A stretch of DNA of 62,848 nt from Sphingomonadales bacterium (GCA_017309275.1 JAFKLT010000057.1:1-62848); one strand, 5' to 3'; counted from the stretch's first letter, positions 47,110 to 56,800 are shown. Numbers and translations: made by a program. Notes: a model not told the origin generated them from the sequence alone.

Positions 47110-48069
47110 ATGTTGAAGTCGATTTTCAGCCGGCCGCTGCTGCCGCTGCTCGCCCTTCCGTTGCTCTTTGCGCCGGCGCCGCTGCCGGCTCAGTCGGGTT
47201 CGGGCCCCTATGTCGTCGCCGAGAACGGCCGCGCCTTCGGCAGGCTGCAGGACGCGGTGGACGCGATCGGCGAGGGCGAGGGGACGATCCGGATGGCGCC
47301 CGGCTATCACCGCGACTGTGCCGTGCAGACCGCCGGCCGCATCGCTTTCGTCGCGACGGAGCCGGGCCGCGCGGTCTTTGACGGCGTGACGTGCGAGGGC
47401 AAGGCCGCGCTCGTGCTGCGCGGCGCCGGTGCGCGCGTTGATGGCATCGTCTTTCAGAACATGCGTGTGCCCGACGGCAACGGCGCGGGGATACGCCTGG
47501 AAAAAAGCGATCTCGACATCGTCAATTCGATGTTCCGGAACAGCGAAGAGGGCATATTGACCGCCGACGATCCCGAATCCACGCTGACGATCGATCGCTC
47601 GACTTTCTCGCGCCTCGGTCGCTGCGACCGCGGGCTCAGCTGTGCGCACAGCGTCTATACCGGCCTGTACGGCCGTGTCGTCGTGACGCACACACGCTTT
47701 GAAAAGGGCACGGGCGGTCACTATCTCAAGACGCGCGCAAAGCAGGTCGAGGTCAGCGACAACAGCTTCGACGATACGCAGGGCAAGGCGACCAACTATA
47801 TGATCGACCTGCCTTCAGGGTCGGTCGGCAGTATCACGAACAATCTGTTCGTGCAGGGCCGCGACAAGGAAAATTACTCGGCCTTCATCGCCGTCGCCGC
47901 CGAGGATCGCGGCAATCCGTCGCGCGGCCTGGCGATCAGCGGCAACCGCGCGAGCTTGCCCGCCGACATGGGACGCAAATCCTTCTTCGTCGCCGACTGG
48001 AGCGGCGAGGCGCTGGCGATCGGCCAGAATCAGCTGGGTGCAGGGCTGCAGCGCTTCGAAAAGCGGTAG
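47110..48069 (+). CDS. Secreted right-handed parallel beta-helix protein
   Basis: About 319 residues from ATG 47110. A signal peptide (LLPLLALPLLFAPAPLPAQ) precedes a repeat-rich beta-helix. The turns VVAENGRAFGRLQDAVDAI, GAGIRLEKSDLDIVNSMF, NSEEGILTADDPESTLTI and VEVSDNSFDDTQG have the NxF / G-I-L ladder of pectate-lyase-like folds. Function could be polysaccharide binding or lysis; no catalytic set is recognised. It is preceded by the metH hairpin, so it has its own promoter. Confidence 0.75.
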   Translation: MLKSIFSRPLLPLLALPLLFAPAPLPAQSGSGPYVVAENGRAFGRLQDAVDAIGEGEGTIRMAPGYHRDCAVQTAGRIAFVATEPGRAVFDGVTCEGKAALVLRGAGARVDGIVFQNMRVPDGNGAGIRLEKSDLDIVNSMFRNSEEGILTADDPESTLTIDRSTFSRLGRCDRGLSCAHSVYTGLYGRVVVTHTRFEKGTGGHYLKTRAKQVEVSDNSFDDTQGKATNYMIDLPSGSVGSITNNLFVQGRDKENYSAFIAVAAEDRGNPSRGLAISGNRASLPADMGRKSFFVADWSGEALAIGQNQLGAGLQRFEKR

Positions 48070-48072
48070 GGT

Positions 48073-48579
48073 TCAGGCTTCGCCGCGCGTCTCGATAAGC
48101 GACGCGGCGAGCGCCTCTGCCGGGGTCTTGCCGCCCCACAGCACGAACTGGAAAACCGGGTAAAAGCGCTCGCACTCGTCGATCGCGCTTTCGATCAGCG
48201 TCTCCGTCAGGTCGAGCGGTAGCTGTGCGTCGCTGCCGATCAGCATGCCGTGGCGAAACAGGATCGTGCCGCTGTTCGACCAAAGCTCGAAATGGCCGAG
48301 CCATAGCTGCTCGTTGATCATCGCCAACGCTTCGTGCGCGACGGTACGCTTGTCCTCGACGACGCGGATATCGGGGAAGGCGAGCAGCTGGATCACGCCA
48401 TCGTCGGGGCGCCAGACGGCGCGCAGTTCGTAGGTCGTCCAGCTTCCTTGCGCGGTCGCGACGATCTCGTCCTCGCCGACCATCTCGTGCGGCCAGTCGT
48501 GCGCGGCGAAATAGGCAGCGATCATGTCGATCGGCGCCGCTTCCTGACCGTCATCGTCGTCGTAGATATCGTCACTCAT
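48073..48579 (-). CDS. YbjN domain-containing protein
   Basis: The 168-residue protein has the YbjN fold, related to type III secretion chaperones. Conserved parts are IDMIAAYFAAHDWPHE, VVEDKRTVAHEALAMINEQLWLGHFELW and GTILFRHGMLI, ending with ESAIDECERFYPVFQFVLWGG. The function in alphaproteobacteria is unknown; the N-terminus is strongly acidic (MSDDIYDDDDG). It is single-gene and converges with the beta-helix gene, three bases apart. Confidence 0.88.
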   Translation of the reverse strand: MSDDIYDDDDGQEAAPIDMIAAYFAAHDWPHEMVGEDEIVATAQGSWTTYELRAVWRPDDGVIQLLAFPDIRVVEDKRTVAHEALAMINEQLWLGHFELWSNSGTILFRHGMLIGSDAQLPLDLTETLIESAIDECERFYPVFQFVLWGGKTPAEALAASLIETRGEA

Positions 48580-48593
48580 GCCGGCGCCTTAGA

Positions 48594-48636
48594 CCGAAAG
48601 CGGCGGAGACGCGAGTCCGCGTCCCGCCGCTTTCGG
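48594..48636 (-). terminator. Terminator hairpin after the UbiK-like gene
   Basis: Thirteen-base arms 48594-48606 and 48624-48636 (core CGAAAGCGGCGG / CCGCCGCTTTCG) are a perfect inverted repeat with an inner GC-rich loop. It lies 30 bp after the stop at 48666 and just before the YbjN start. It is a very stable hairpin without a T-run. Confidence 0.6.
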
Positions 48637-48665
48637 GGACTGTTCTGTGCACAAATGGATCGGCG

Positions 48666-49010
48666 TCAGGCCTTGGGCTTGCGCGCGGCAGGCTTGGCGG
48701 CGGGTTTCGCAGCCGGCTTTGCCGATGCCTTCGGCGCTGCTGCAGCCTTGGGGGCTGCTGCCGGCTTGGCTGCCGTACCCTCGAGCTTGTCGAGCCGCGC
48801 CTTCAGCGCTTCGGCTTCGGCGCGTGCCTTGGCGGCCATCTGCTTCACCGCCTCGAATTCCTCGCGGCTGACGAAGTCCATGCGGCCGACGAATTCCTTC
48901 GCGCGCTCGCGCATCGCGGCTTCGGCCTCGCGGCCGGCGCCTGCGACGGTTCCGGCGATGCCATTGATCATCTTGGCCAAGTCGTCGAAAATCCGGTTTT
49001 CGCTCTGCAT
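48666..49010 (-). CDS. ubiK: UbiK/BMFP family accessory factor
   Basis: The 114-residue protein has a BMFP domain: MQSENRIFDDLAKMINGIAG, then FVSREEFEAVKQMAAKARAE with a C-terminal coiled coil (KARLDKLE). An Ala/Lys/Pro-rich tail of about 38 residues follows. In Enterobacteria UbiK helps ubiquinone biosynthesis under oxygen, but here no ubi gene is adjacent. The basic tail may bind membrane or RNA. Confidence 0.8.
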   Translation of the reverse strand: MQSENRIFDDLAKMINGIAGTVAGAGREAEAAMRERAKEFVGRMDFVSREEFEAVKQMAAKARAEAEALKARLDKLEGTAAKPAAAPKAAAAPKASAKPAAKPAAKPAARKPKA

Positions 49011-49045
49011 CGATATTTCCTTCCAGGGGGAGAGCCCCTTGCCCT

Positions 49046-49597
49046 TTACCTTATCTGGGTGCTCGCCGCGGCCGGAACAAGGGTTTCGGCTTCGGGATTG
49101 CGCTGATCGATCTGGAAATTGAGCGCCGTCGCAAAGCAGAGCCAAGCGATATAAGGCGCGAGCAACCAAGCGGCGGCTTTGCGGATCGGTGCAAAGGCAA
49201 AGAAGGTCGCGATCGCCACCATCAGGATGAAGATGATCAGATACAGCGCTGTCGTCACCTGATGCGCGCCGAAAAAGAGCGGCGACCAGGCGAAGTTTGC
49301 GAGCAGTTGTACGAAGAACAGGAGCAGCGCGAATCCGCGCCCTTTTGCTCCGCGGGCATGGAGCACCATCGCGAGTGCGAGCCCCATGCAAATGTAGAGG
49401 AAGGTCCAGGCCACGGCGAACACCCAGCCCGGCGGCGTGATGGCGGGCAAGCTTAGGGCGGCAAACCAGCGATTGCCGTACCCGCTGTTCGAAAGCAGCC
49501 CCATCAAGCTGCCGATCAGCACGATCGAGGGCACGGTGACCATCGCCCAGCGCCAATAGGACATGCGCAATTGGCCCGGCGTAGCGATCTCGGTCAT
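49046..49597 (-). CDS. tspO: TspO/MBR family protein
   Basis: The 183-residue protein is a five-helix tryptophan-rich sensory protein. PSIVLIGSLMGLLSNSG, WFAALSLPAITPPGWVFAVAWTFLYICMG and NFAWSPLFFGAHQ are the family motifs. TspO binds porphyrins and influences tetrapyrrole metabolism and stress responses. It carries a longer N-terminus than the usual 158 residues. Confidence 0.92.
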   Translation of the reverse strand: MTEIATPGQLRMSYWRWAMVTVPSIVLIGSLMGLLSNSGYGNRWFAALSLPAITPPGWVFAVAWTFLYICMGLALAMVLHARGAKGRGFALLLFFVQLLANFAWSPLFFGAHQVTTALYLIIFILMVAIATFFAFAPIRKAAAWLLAPYIAWLCFATALNFQIDQRNPEAETLVPAAASTQIR

Positions 49598-49676
49598 GCT
49601 GGCTTGGTCCCTGCCTCTTCTGAATCCGCTTCTGCGAATCTGCGGACAACAGGTGTTGCGGCTGGAATCTGCGCCG

Positions 49677-50417
49677 TCAAGCGGCTCGCTTCGTCGCCGC
49701 GATCAGGAATTCGATATTGCCCTCCGGTCCGGTGATCGGGCTTTCTACAAGATCGAGCACCGTCCAGCCCTCACCCGTCAGCCAGTCGTGCACCTGCCGA
49801 CACACGCGCGTGTGCACCTCTGCATCGCGCACGACGCCTTTCTTGCCGACTTCGTGCCGCTCGGCCTCGAACTGCGGCTTGATCAGCGCGACCATGCGCG
49901 CATCGGCGCGGGCGAAGGACATCGGCACCGGCAGAACCTTCGACAGCGCGATGAAGCTGGCGTCGCATACGATCAGGTCGACGGGTTCGGGGATATGGTC
50001 GTGCGTCAGGATACGTGCGCTCGTCTGTTCGTGGACGATCACGCGCTCGTCCTGCCGCAGCTTCCACGCTAGCTGGTTCGTGCCCGAATCGACGGCATAG
50101 ACGCGTGCGGCGCCGCGGCTCAGCAGCACGTCGGTAAACCCTCCGGTTGACGATCCGACGTCGATCGCGACGACCCCCGACACATCCCAGCCGAGATGCG
50201 TCAGCGCATGGTCGAGCTTGATGCCACCACGCGACACCCACGGATGGTCGCGGCCCTTGACGCTGATGTCCGCGTCCTCTGCGATCTGCTGACCCGCCTT
50301 GTCGATCTTGCGGTCGCCGACGAAGGCGAGGCCGGCCAAGATCAGCGCCTGCGCGCGTGTCCGGCTTTCGGCGAGCCCGCGATCGACGAGTAACTGGTCC
50401 GCGCGCTGCTTCGCCAT
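49677..50417 (-). CDS. tlyA: TlyA family rRNA (cytidine-2'-O)-methyltransferase
   Basis: The 246-residue protein has an N-terminal S4 RNA-binding domain (QRADQLLVDRGLAESRTRAQALI) and an FtsJ-like Rossmann methyltransferase (VVAIDVGSSTGGFTDVLLSRGA). The residues DVG, D (CDASFI), K (LIKPQFE) and E (GPEGNIE) form the 2'-O-methyltransferase set. It probably methylates 23S and possibly 16S rRNA; homologues are also annotated as haemolysin A. Its start overlaps the dsbD stop by one base. Confidence 0.92.
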   Translation of the reverse strand: MAKQRADQLLVDRGLAESRTRAQALILAGLAFVGDRKIDKAGQQIAEDADISVKGRDHPWVSRGGIKLDHALTHLGWDVSGVVAIDVGSSTGGFTDVLLSRGAARVYAVDSGTNQLAWKLRQDERVIVHEQTSARILTHDHIPEPVDLIVCDASFIALSKVLPVPMSFARADARMVALIKPQFEAERHEVGKKGVVRDAEVHTRVCRQVHDWLTGEGWTVLDLVESPITGPEGNIEFLIAATKRAA

Positions 50418-52462
50418 CAGCCGCCCGCCTTGTCGGTGAGCAAGTTCGGGGTCAGGATTTGCGGCAGGATTTCAGGCTGCGCGGCGCCCGGCGCATACCA
50501 GAGGTAAAGCGGTACGCTGTTGCGGCCATGCTCCGCCAGCACGCGGGTGATCGCGGGATCGCCGTTCGTCCAGTCGCCAACCAGGGTGATGACGCCCTGC
50601 TGCTTGAAGACCTCTTGTACGGCCTCGCGGTTGATCGCGCCCGCCTCGTTCGCCTTGCATGAAAGGCACCAGTCGGCGGTGAAATAGACGAAGACCGGTT
50701 TTCCCGATGCGCGTGCCTTGGCCAGCGCGGCCGGAGAGAAATTGTTCGGCGCCGCCTGCGCGCCGGCCGCGACATCGTCCGTCGTCAACAATTTGCCCGC
50801 CGAAAAGGCCAGGCCGATTGCAAAGGCAATGGCGAAGATGGCGACGGTTCGGCCTTTCGCCTTGCCCTTCTGCCTCTCGCCGACGACGCTAAGCAGGCCG
50901 ACGAACATCGCTGCGGTCAGATTGACCACCGTCCATAGGTCCCCGGGGATCTGGCGCGAAAGCAGCCATGCCAGGCCGATCGCGGTCAACCCCATCGGAA
51001 GTGCCATCCATTTGCGGAACGTGCCCATCCAGGGTCCGGGCTTGGGCAGCCGGTTGCGCAGCGCCGGGACGAATCCGATCGCAAGAAAGGGCAGGGCGAG
51101 GCCCAGTCCAAGCCCGCCGAAGATCGGTAGCGCCGCCCAGACGGGCAGCACCAATGTCGCCCCCAGCGCCGCACCTAGCAGCGGGCCGCTGCACGGCGTC
51201 GCGACGAAAGCGGCGAGTGCGCCGGTCCAGAAGCCGCCGGCTGCGCCGTTCCTTTCGGTCAATGATTGTCCGCCCCCGAAGGACGGCAGTTCGTATCGGC
51301 CGAGAAGGCTGAGCGTGATCGCGATCGCCAGTAACAGCAGAATCAGGACCCCAAGAGGATGCTGAAGCTGAAACGCCCAACCCACCTGCTCGCCCGCGGC
51401 ACGGAGCGCAAGCAGCACCCCACCGAGCAGAAGTGCCGTGATGACCGCTCCGGCGGTATAGGCCAGCGCCTCGACCTTCGCCGCCCGCGCGTCGCCGCCG
51501 GCGCGGGCGAGGCTAAGCGCTTTCAGGCTGAGAATCGGGAAGACGCAGGGCATCAGGTTCAGGATCAGCCCGCCCAGAATCGCACCACCAAAGGCGGCCC
51601 AGAACAATGTCATGCCGCCCGCGCTCGACGCCTCGGCGATCGGATCGCCCGACAGGCGCACCGCTTCGGGTTCGAAATGAAGCGTCAGGCCGCGCCCATC
51701 CGAAAGCTTGAGAAGCCCCTGGATGCGGCCTGCAGCGTCGCCCTTTGCCTTGGTTTCAACGATAATCCAGTCGCCATTGCGGCTGAAATTCTGCTTGGCC
51801 GGATAGTCGACGACATTCGGCGTTTCCAGAAACAGGTGCGGGGCGTCGAGCGCCGTGTCCTTGGGAAGCGGGATGCCGAAGCGCACGGTCTGTCCCTTGC
51901 GTTCCCATGTTCCCGCGCGGTCCAGCGGCTGCGGCAGCTTTGCGCGCCATGCATCGAACCGCTCGCGTATCGCCGGCGCGATCTTGCCGTCGCCGGCTTT
52001 AAGCGCAACCGAGATCACGGCCTTTTCCGGCACGCACACCTTGTCGGTGCAGGCGAGCCAGCGCGCGATGCCTGTCAGCGTCAGATCGGTGCCCGGGGCA
52101 ACATTCGGTGCGACGCGCACGTCGGCAAGCAGCGCATAGGGGTGTTCGTAGACATGGTTCATCATGCCGAAGAGAATCAGCGGATCGGGCACCGGGTAAC
52201 GGAAGGGGGCGACCGTCACGCCCTCCGGCGTATTCCATTCGACCTCCAGCCCGAAGCCCGCGTCGCCCCCGTTCAGCCAATAGCCGTGCCAGCCTTTCTC
52301 GGGCGTCATCGTCAGCGCGATCGCGGTCGATCCACCCGCCGAGGGAGCGGGAGACTCTGCAAGGAGCTTTGCGGTGATATGCGGCGCCTGCGCGCGCGCC
52401 GGAGTGGAGGCCAGCGCCACGAGCGCCAGCAGCGCGACCATGCCCCGCCAGAAAATTGTCAC
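50417..52462 (-). CDS. dsbD: Thiol:disulfide interchange protein DsbD
   Basis: About 681 residues from GTG 52462. DsbD carries electrons from cytoplasmic thioredoxin to periplasmic disulfide isomerases and cytochrome-maturation proteins. The N-terminal periplasmic domain has the CxxxxxC pair in LACTDKVCVPEKA. Eight transmembrane helices carry LMPCVFPILSLK and ATPCSGPLLGAALG. The C-terminal thioredoxin domain has WCLSC in FTADWCLSCKANE. The frame is open to 52582; GTG 52462 has a GAGG site and begins the signal segment. It is first in a dsbD-tlyA pair. Confidence 0.92.
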   Translation of the reverse strand: MTIFWRGMVALLALVALASTPARAQAPHITAKLLAESPAPSAGGSTAIALTMTPEKGWHGYWLNGGDAGFGLEVEWNTPEGVTVAPFRYPVPDPLILFGMMNHVYEHPYALLADVRVAPNVAPGTDLTLTGIARWLACTDKVCVPEKAVISVALKAGDGKIAPAIRERFDAWRAKLPQPLDRAGTWERKGQTVRFGIPLPKDTALDAPHLFLETPNVVDYPAKQNFSRNGDWIIVETKAKGDAAGRIQGLLKLSDGRGLTLHFEPEAVRLSGDPIAEASSAGGMTLFWAAFGGAILGGLILNLMPCVFPILSLKALSLARAGGDARAAKVEALAYTAGAVITALLLGGVLLALRAAGEQVGWAFQLQHPLGVLILLLLAIAITLSLLGRYELPSFGGGQSLTERNGAAGGFWTGALAAFVATPCSGPLLGAALGATLVLPVWAALPIFGGLGLGLALPFLAIGFVPALRNRLPKPGPWMGTFRKWMALPMGLTAIGLAWLLSRQIPGDLWTVVNLTAAMFVGLLSVVGERQKGKAKGRTVAIFAIAFAIGLAFSAGKLLTTDDVAAGAQAAPNNFSPAALAKARASGKPVFVYFTADWCLSCKANEAGAINREAVQEVFKQQGVITLVGDWTNGDPAITRVLAEHGRNSVPLYLWYAPGAAQPEILPQILTPNLLTDKAGG

Positions 52463-52587
52463 AAAAACGTGCCTCTTCGAATCCACAATCTGCCCGCAGC
52501 CGTTCATCGCGCTAAGGCTTGCCATATAGGCGGGTTTCGACGAGAGGACAGCCCGCGCTGACACCCCCTGCACCGGAGACACGCATC

Positions 52588-54264
52588 GTGAAGATCAAAT
52601 ATCTGACCACCGCCCTTGCAGCCGCTCTCTCCATCGCCGCGACCGGCGCGGTTCTTGCGCAGGATTCGAGCGCGCCCGCACCAAAGGTGACGGCCGCGAC
52701 CCCCGCGCCGAAACTGGTCGTCGTGATCTCGGTCGACCAGTTTTCCGCCGATCTTTTCGCCGAATATCGCAGCCATTTCACCGGCGGCCTTGCGCGTCTC
52801 GCTTCCGGCATCGTGTTTCCCGCCGGCTATCAGTCGCATGCCGCGACCGAAACCTGCCCGGGCCATTCGACGATCCTGACCGGCAATCACCCCGCGCACA
52901 CGGGGATCGTCGCGAACAATTATTTCGATCTGTCGGTCAGGCGCGACGACAAGCGCATCTATTGCGCGGAGGATGAGACGGTGCCCGGCACCACTTCGGC
53001 GAGCGGCAAATATGCGGCCGCGATCAATCACCTGCTGGTTCCCACGCTCGGCGACTGGATGAAGGCGGCCAATCCCAAGGCGCAGGTAGTGTCGGTCGCG
53101 GGCAAGGATCGCGCAGCGATCATGATGGGCGGGCGCAAGGCGGACGAACTGATGTGGCTCGTGCCCACCGGTCTGACCAGCTATCGCGGCGTCGCGCTGT
53201 CGCCGACGGCGCAGCAGGCGAGCACCGCGATCGCCGCCGCGATCGCCCAGCCGCGCCCCGCCGCAGTGCTGCCCGCCGATTGCGCCTCGCACGACATTGC
53301 GATCCCGATCGGCGACAAGGGCGCGACGGTCGGCACCGGTCGTTTCCAGCGCGACGGTGGCGATTTCCGTCGCTTCATGGCTTCGCCCGAGGCCGATGGC
53401 GCCGTCCTTGCCGCGGGCGCTGCGCTGCGCCAGGCGCGCAAGCTGGGCGAGGGCGACAGCACCGATCTTTTGATCCTGGGCTTGTCGGCAACCGATTATG
53501 TCGGCCACAGCACCGGGACCGAAGGCAGCGAGATGTGCATGCAGATGCTCGCGCTCGACCGCGAACTCGGTGCCTTCTTTACCAAGCTGGATGCGACGGG
53601 GATCGATTATGTCGTTGCCCTGACCGCCGACCATGGCGGGCACGATCTTCCCGAACGTAATCGCCAGAATGCATGGCCCGCCGCCGAACGGGTCGACAAG
53701 GCGCTCGACCCCGATGTCATGGGCAAGGCGGTCGCCGAAAAGCTGGGGCTGCCACAGCCGCTGCTCTATAGCGACGGTCCGTTCGGCGACATGTATGTAT
53801 CGAAGGCGCTGACGCCGCCGCAGCGCAAGGCCGCGCTCGCCGAACTGGTCGCGCGTTTCAAGGCGCATCGCCAGGTCGAAGCCGTGGTGACCGGCGAAGA
53901 GCTTGCCAAATATCCGATTTCGAAGCGCTCGCCCGACACCTGGGACCTGATGGACAAGCTCCGCGCTTCTTATAATCCCGACCGCTCCGGCGATTTCATC
54001 GTCGTGCTGAAGCCGCGCGTTACGCCGATCGCCGAATCGGGCCTGGGCTATGTCGCGACGCACGGATCGGTGTGGGATTACGACCGTCGCGTGCCGATCC
54101 TGTTCTGGCGCAAGGGACTCGCCGGATTCGAGCAACCGAACGCCGTGATGACGGTGGACATTCTGCCGACGCTCGCGTCGGTCATCGGCGTGCCGCTCGA
54201 TGCGACCAAAATCGATGGCCGCTGCCTCGACCTGATTTCCGGGCCAGAGAGCAGTTGCCGCTAA
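52588..54264 (+). CDS. phoK: PhoK-type alkaline phosphatase, secreted
   Basis: About 558 residues from GTG 52588. A signal peptide (cut near VLAQ, residue 25) is followed by an alkaline phosphatase/phosphodiesterase superfamily domain. VVVISVDQFSADLFAEY supplies the first zinc aspartate, TETCPGHSTILTGNHP the nucleophile Thr89, and TADHGGHDLPE the second metal site; ATHGSVWDYDRRVPILFWR follows. The threonine nucleophile and its position match the Sphingomonas PhoK phosphatase as I remember it. It would hydrolyse phosphomonoesters outside the inner membrane. No clear Pho box is visible upstream. Confidence 0.85.
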   Translation: MKIKYLTTALAAALSIAATGAVLAQDSSAPAPKVTAATPAPKLVVVISVDQFSADLFAEYRSHFTGGLARLASGIVFPAGYQSHAATETCPGHSTILTGNHPAHTGIVANNYFDLSVRRDDKRIYCAEDETVPGTTSASGKYAAAINHLLVPTLGDWMKAANPKAQVVSVAGKDRAAIMMGGRKADELMWLVPTGLTSYRGVALSPTAQQASTAIAAAIAQPRPAAVLPADCASHDIAIPIGDKGATVGTGRFQRDGGDFRRFMASPEADGAVLAAGAALRQARKLGEGDSTDLLILGLSATDYVGHSTGTEGSEMCMQMLALDRELGAFFTKLDATGIDYVVALTADHGGHDLPERNRQNAWPAAERVDKALDPDVMGKAVAEKLGLPQPLLYSDGPFGDMYVSKALTPPQRKAALAELVARFKAHRQVEAVVTGEELAKYPISKRSPDTWDLMDKLRASYNPDRSGDFIVVLKPRVTPIAESGLGYVATHGSVWDYDRRVPILFWRKGLAGFEQPNAVMTVDILPTLASVIGVPLDATKIDGRCLDLISGPESSCR

Positions 54265-54284
54265 AACGAAAAGAACCAGGGACA

Positions 54285-55115
54285 ATGACAAAGAGTTTGA
54301 CGAAGTTCGCCGGCCGGATGCTGCTGGTCGGGTGCGGGAATATGGCGGGGGCGATGCTCGACCGCTGGCTGAAAGCCGGGCTCGATCCGGCTGCGGTCGC
54401 GATCGTCGACCCGTTTGCTGATCCGCGCGAGGGGATTTCGCACTTTGCGTCACTTGCCGAATGGAGCGCTGTCGGTGACGCTGCCGACTGGATCATGCTC
54501 GGCATGAAACCGCAGCAGCTTGGCGAGGTCGCGGGCGATCTGGCGCCGGCGGTAACCGGCGATGTCCACCTTCTTTCCATCCTTGCCGGCGTTTCGCTCG
54601 CCGATCTCTCAGCCCGCTTTCCCGATGCAAGGGCGCAGGTGCGCATTCTGCCGAACCTCCCTGCGCGTATCGGCGCGGGCGTCACCGCGGTCGCCAGCCT
54701 TGGCGAAACCGATGAGGCGGCGATCGCAAATCTGCTGAAGCCGCTCGGCACGGTCGTCCCTCTGGCCGACGATTCGACGATGGATCTGGTCACCGCCTTT
54801 ACCGGCAGCGGTCCGGCGTTCGTCTTTCGCCTGATCGAATCCTATGCCGCGGCGGGCGAGCGCTTGGGGCTGTCGGCCGATGACGCGTTGAAGCTGGCCA
54901 CCGCGACCTTTGGCGGGTCGACCGCGTTGATCGAGGGGAGCGGCGAAAAGCCCGCGACGCTCATCGCGCAGGTCGCGAGCAAGGGCGGCACGACGCAGGC
55001 GGGGCTCGACGTGCTCGACAGCGACGGGCAGATCGCGGCCCTGCTGACGAACGTCCTGCGCGCCGCGCGCGACCGCGGACGCGAACTCGCAGACATCGCG
55101 CGCGGCGACGCCTAA
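54285..55115 (+). CDS. proC: Pyrroline-5-carboxylate reductase
   Basis: The 276-residue enzyme makes proline from pyrroline-5-carboxylate with NAD(P)H. It has an N-terminal Rossmann fold (MLLVGCGNMAGAML) and the C-terminal signature GSGPAFVFRLIESYAAAGERLG and SKGGTTQAGLDVL. ATG 54285 with a CAGGGA site is chosen, although the frame is open further upstream. It follows the phosphatase gene by 20 bp and may be co-transcribed with it. Confidence 0.94.
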   Translation: MTKSLTKFAGRMLLVGCGNMAGAMLDRWLKAGLDPAAVAIVDPFADPREGISHFASLAEWSAVGDAADWIMLGMKPQQLGEVAGDLAPAVTGDVHLLSILAGVSLADLSARFPDARAQVRILPNLPARIGAGVTAVASLGETDEAAIANLLKPLGTVVPLADDSTMDLVTAFTGSGPAFVFRLIESYAAAGERLGLSADDALKLATATFGGSTALIEGSGEKPATLIAQVASKGGTTQAGLDVLDSDGQIAALLTNVLRAARDRGRELADIARGDA

Positions 55116-55124
55116 GGCCTGGCT

Positions 55125-55634
55125 CTAGGGCTCGCTGCCCAGTTTCGCGACCCGCGCGCGTTCGCGCGGCGTCATCAGCGCCTCGCTGACCTGCCAGAAG
55201 CCGGTGACCGCCTGTTGCCCCGCGTGGGTATAGGCGCGGCTCATCGCGTCGCGGAGTTGGGTAAAGATCGTCGCCTCGACCGCGCGGCCTCCCGCGGTAA
55301 GGCGCAGCTCCTTTTGTCGCCGATCGCGATTGCCGGGGCGCGTGGTCAGGAAATCGCGCGCCTCCAGCTCCTTAACCACGCGTCCGAGCGATTGTTTGGT
55401 GATGCCCAGCAGCGCGAGAAGGTCCGAAATCGTGATGCCTGGCGCGCGCGCAATGAAATAAAGTGCCCGGTAATGCGCGCGTCCCAGCTCATTTTCGGCA
55501 AGCCGGGCGTCGATTGCGCGCCACAAGGCGCCATGGCCGAAAAACAGATATTCGATCCCGCGACGCACCTCTTCCTCACGCAAGAAAAGGGCAGAGGCGG
55601 CGGGTACTTGTGAAAGAAAATTTTCATTCGGCAT
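55125..55634 (-). CDS. MarR family transcriptional regulator
   Basis: The 169-residue protein (MPNENFL) has a MarR winged helix: GITISDLLALLGITKQSLGRVVKELEARDFL is the DNA-recognition part and RPGNRDRRQKELRLTAGG the wing. A GTG six bases further upstream could be the real start; neither has a good ribosome site. It is divergent from ilvE with about 80 bp between them, so it could regulate itself or ilvE. The ligand is unknown. Confidence 0.88.
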   Translation of the reverse strand: MPNENFLSQVPAASALFLREEEVRRGIEYLFFGHGALWRAIDARLAENELGRAHYRALYFIARAPGITISDLLALLGITKQSLGRVVKELEARDFLTTRPGNRDRRQKELRLTAGGRAVEATIFTQLRDAMSRAYTHAGQQAVTGFWQVSEALMTPRERARVAKLGSEP

Positions 55635-55714
55635 AGTCACTACCGTTGCGCGTGCGTCCGCGCTTTGGCAAGAGGCGCGCTCGATTCCTCATATTGAAAG
55701 ACAGGTTTCCCAGC

Positions 55715-56800
55715 ATGTCCGTTCCCGCCTTCGCCCGCTTGCCGCATCCGAACCCCACGCCGGACGATGTACGCGCGGCGGCGGTCGCCGATCCGGTTTT
55801 CGGGCGCGTCTTCACCGATCATATGGTGTCGATCCGCTATTCCGAGGGCAAGGGCTGGCATGACGCGCAGGTGATGCCGCGCGGCCCGCTGTCGCTCGAT
55901 CCCGCGACCGCGGTGCTGCATTATGCGCAGGAGATTTTCGAGGGGCTGAAGGCCTATCGCCTCGATGACGGGACGATGGCGCTGTTTCGCGTGGAAGCCA
56001 ACGCCGCGCGCTTCGGTGAGAGCGCCCGTCGCATGGCGATGGCCGAACTGCCCGAGGACCTGTTCATTGCGGCGGTTCGCGAAGCCGTTGCGGCCGATGC
56101 GTCCTGGTTCCCGCCGGTCGACGGCGGCGCGCTGTATCTTCGTCCCTTCATGTTCGCCAGCGAGGTGTTCCTGGGCGTGAAACCGGCGTCGGAATATCAG
56201 TTCCTGGTCATCACTTCGCCCGTCGGCAATTATTTCAAGTCGGGCGCGCCGGCGATCTCGCTGTGGGTGTCCGAAGATTATACCCGCGCCGCGCCGGGCG
56301 GCACCGGCGCCGCCAAATGCGGCGGCAATTATGCGTCCAGCCTGGTCGCGCAGCGCGAAGCGATCGCCAAGGGGCACGACCAGGTGGTCTTCCTCGACGC
56401 CGCGGAGCGCCGCTGGATCGAGGAACTGGGCGGCATGAACATGTTCTTCGTGTTCGACGACGGCAGCATCGTCACGCCGCCGCTGAACGGCACCATCCTG
56501 CCGGGGATCACGCGCGACACGATCATCACGCTGGCACGTGACGCGGGCCTGACCGTGCGCGAGGAACCTTATGCCATCGACCAGTGGCAGGCCGACGCCG
56601 AAAGCGGCAAGCTGACCGAAAGCTTTGCCTGCGGCACCGCGGCGGTCGTGACGCCGGTGGGCAAGGTGACGCGCGGCGAGACGAGCTTCACGATCGGGGC
56701 CGGCGGCCCCGGACAGGTCACGGCGATGCTCAAGGACAAGCTGGTGAGCATCCAGCGCGGCCTGGCGGCTGACCCCCACGGCTGGGTAACGCGGCTCTAA
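55715..56800 (+). CDS. ilvE: Branched-chain amino acid aminotransferase
   Basis: The 361-residue class IV aminotransferase interconverts Leu, Ile and Val with their 2-oxo acids. FEGLKAYR and the PLP lysine Lys201 in GTGAAKCGGNYASS are visible, followed by ELGGMNMFFVFDDGS and GVTTAAVP-like SFACGTAAVVTPVG. Length and motifs fit the large (about 360 residue) IlvE type. The frame is open upstream, but ATG 55715 begins the family N-terminus. The tRNA-Gln gene follows after 55 bp. Confidence 0.94.
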   Translation: MSVPAFARLPHPNPTPDDVRAAAVADPVFGRVFTDHMVSIRYSEGKGWHDAQVMPRGPLSLDPATAVLHYAQEIFEGLKAYRLDDGTMALFRVEANAARFGESARRMAMAELPEDLFIAAVREAVAADASWFPPVDGGALYLRPFMFASEVFLGVKPASEYQFLVITSPVGNYFKSGAPAISLWVSEDYTRAAPGGTGAAKCGGNYASSLVAQREAIAKGHDQVVFLDAAERRWIEELGGMNMFFVFDDGSIVTPPLNGTILPGITRDTIITLARDAGLTVREEPYAIDQWQADAESGKLTESFACGTAAVVTPVGKVTRGETSFTIGAGGPGQVTAMLKDKLVSIQRGLAADPHGWVTRL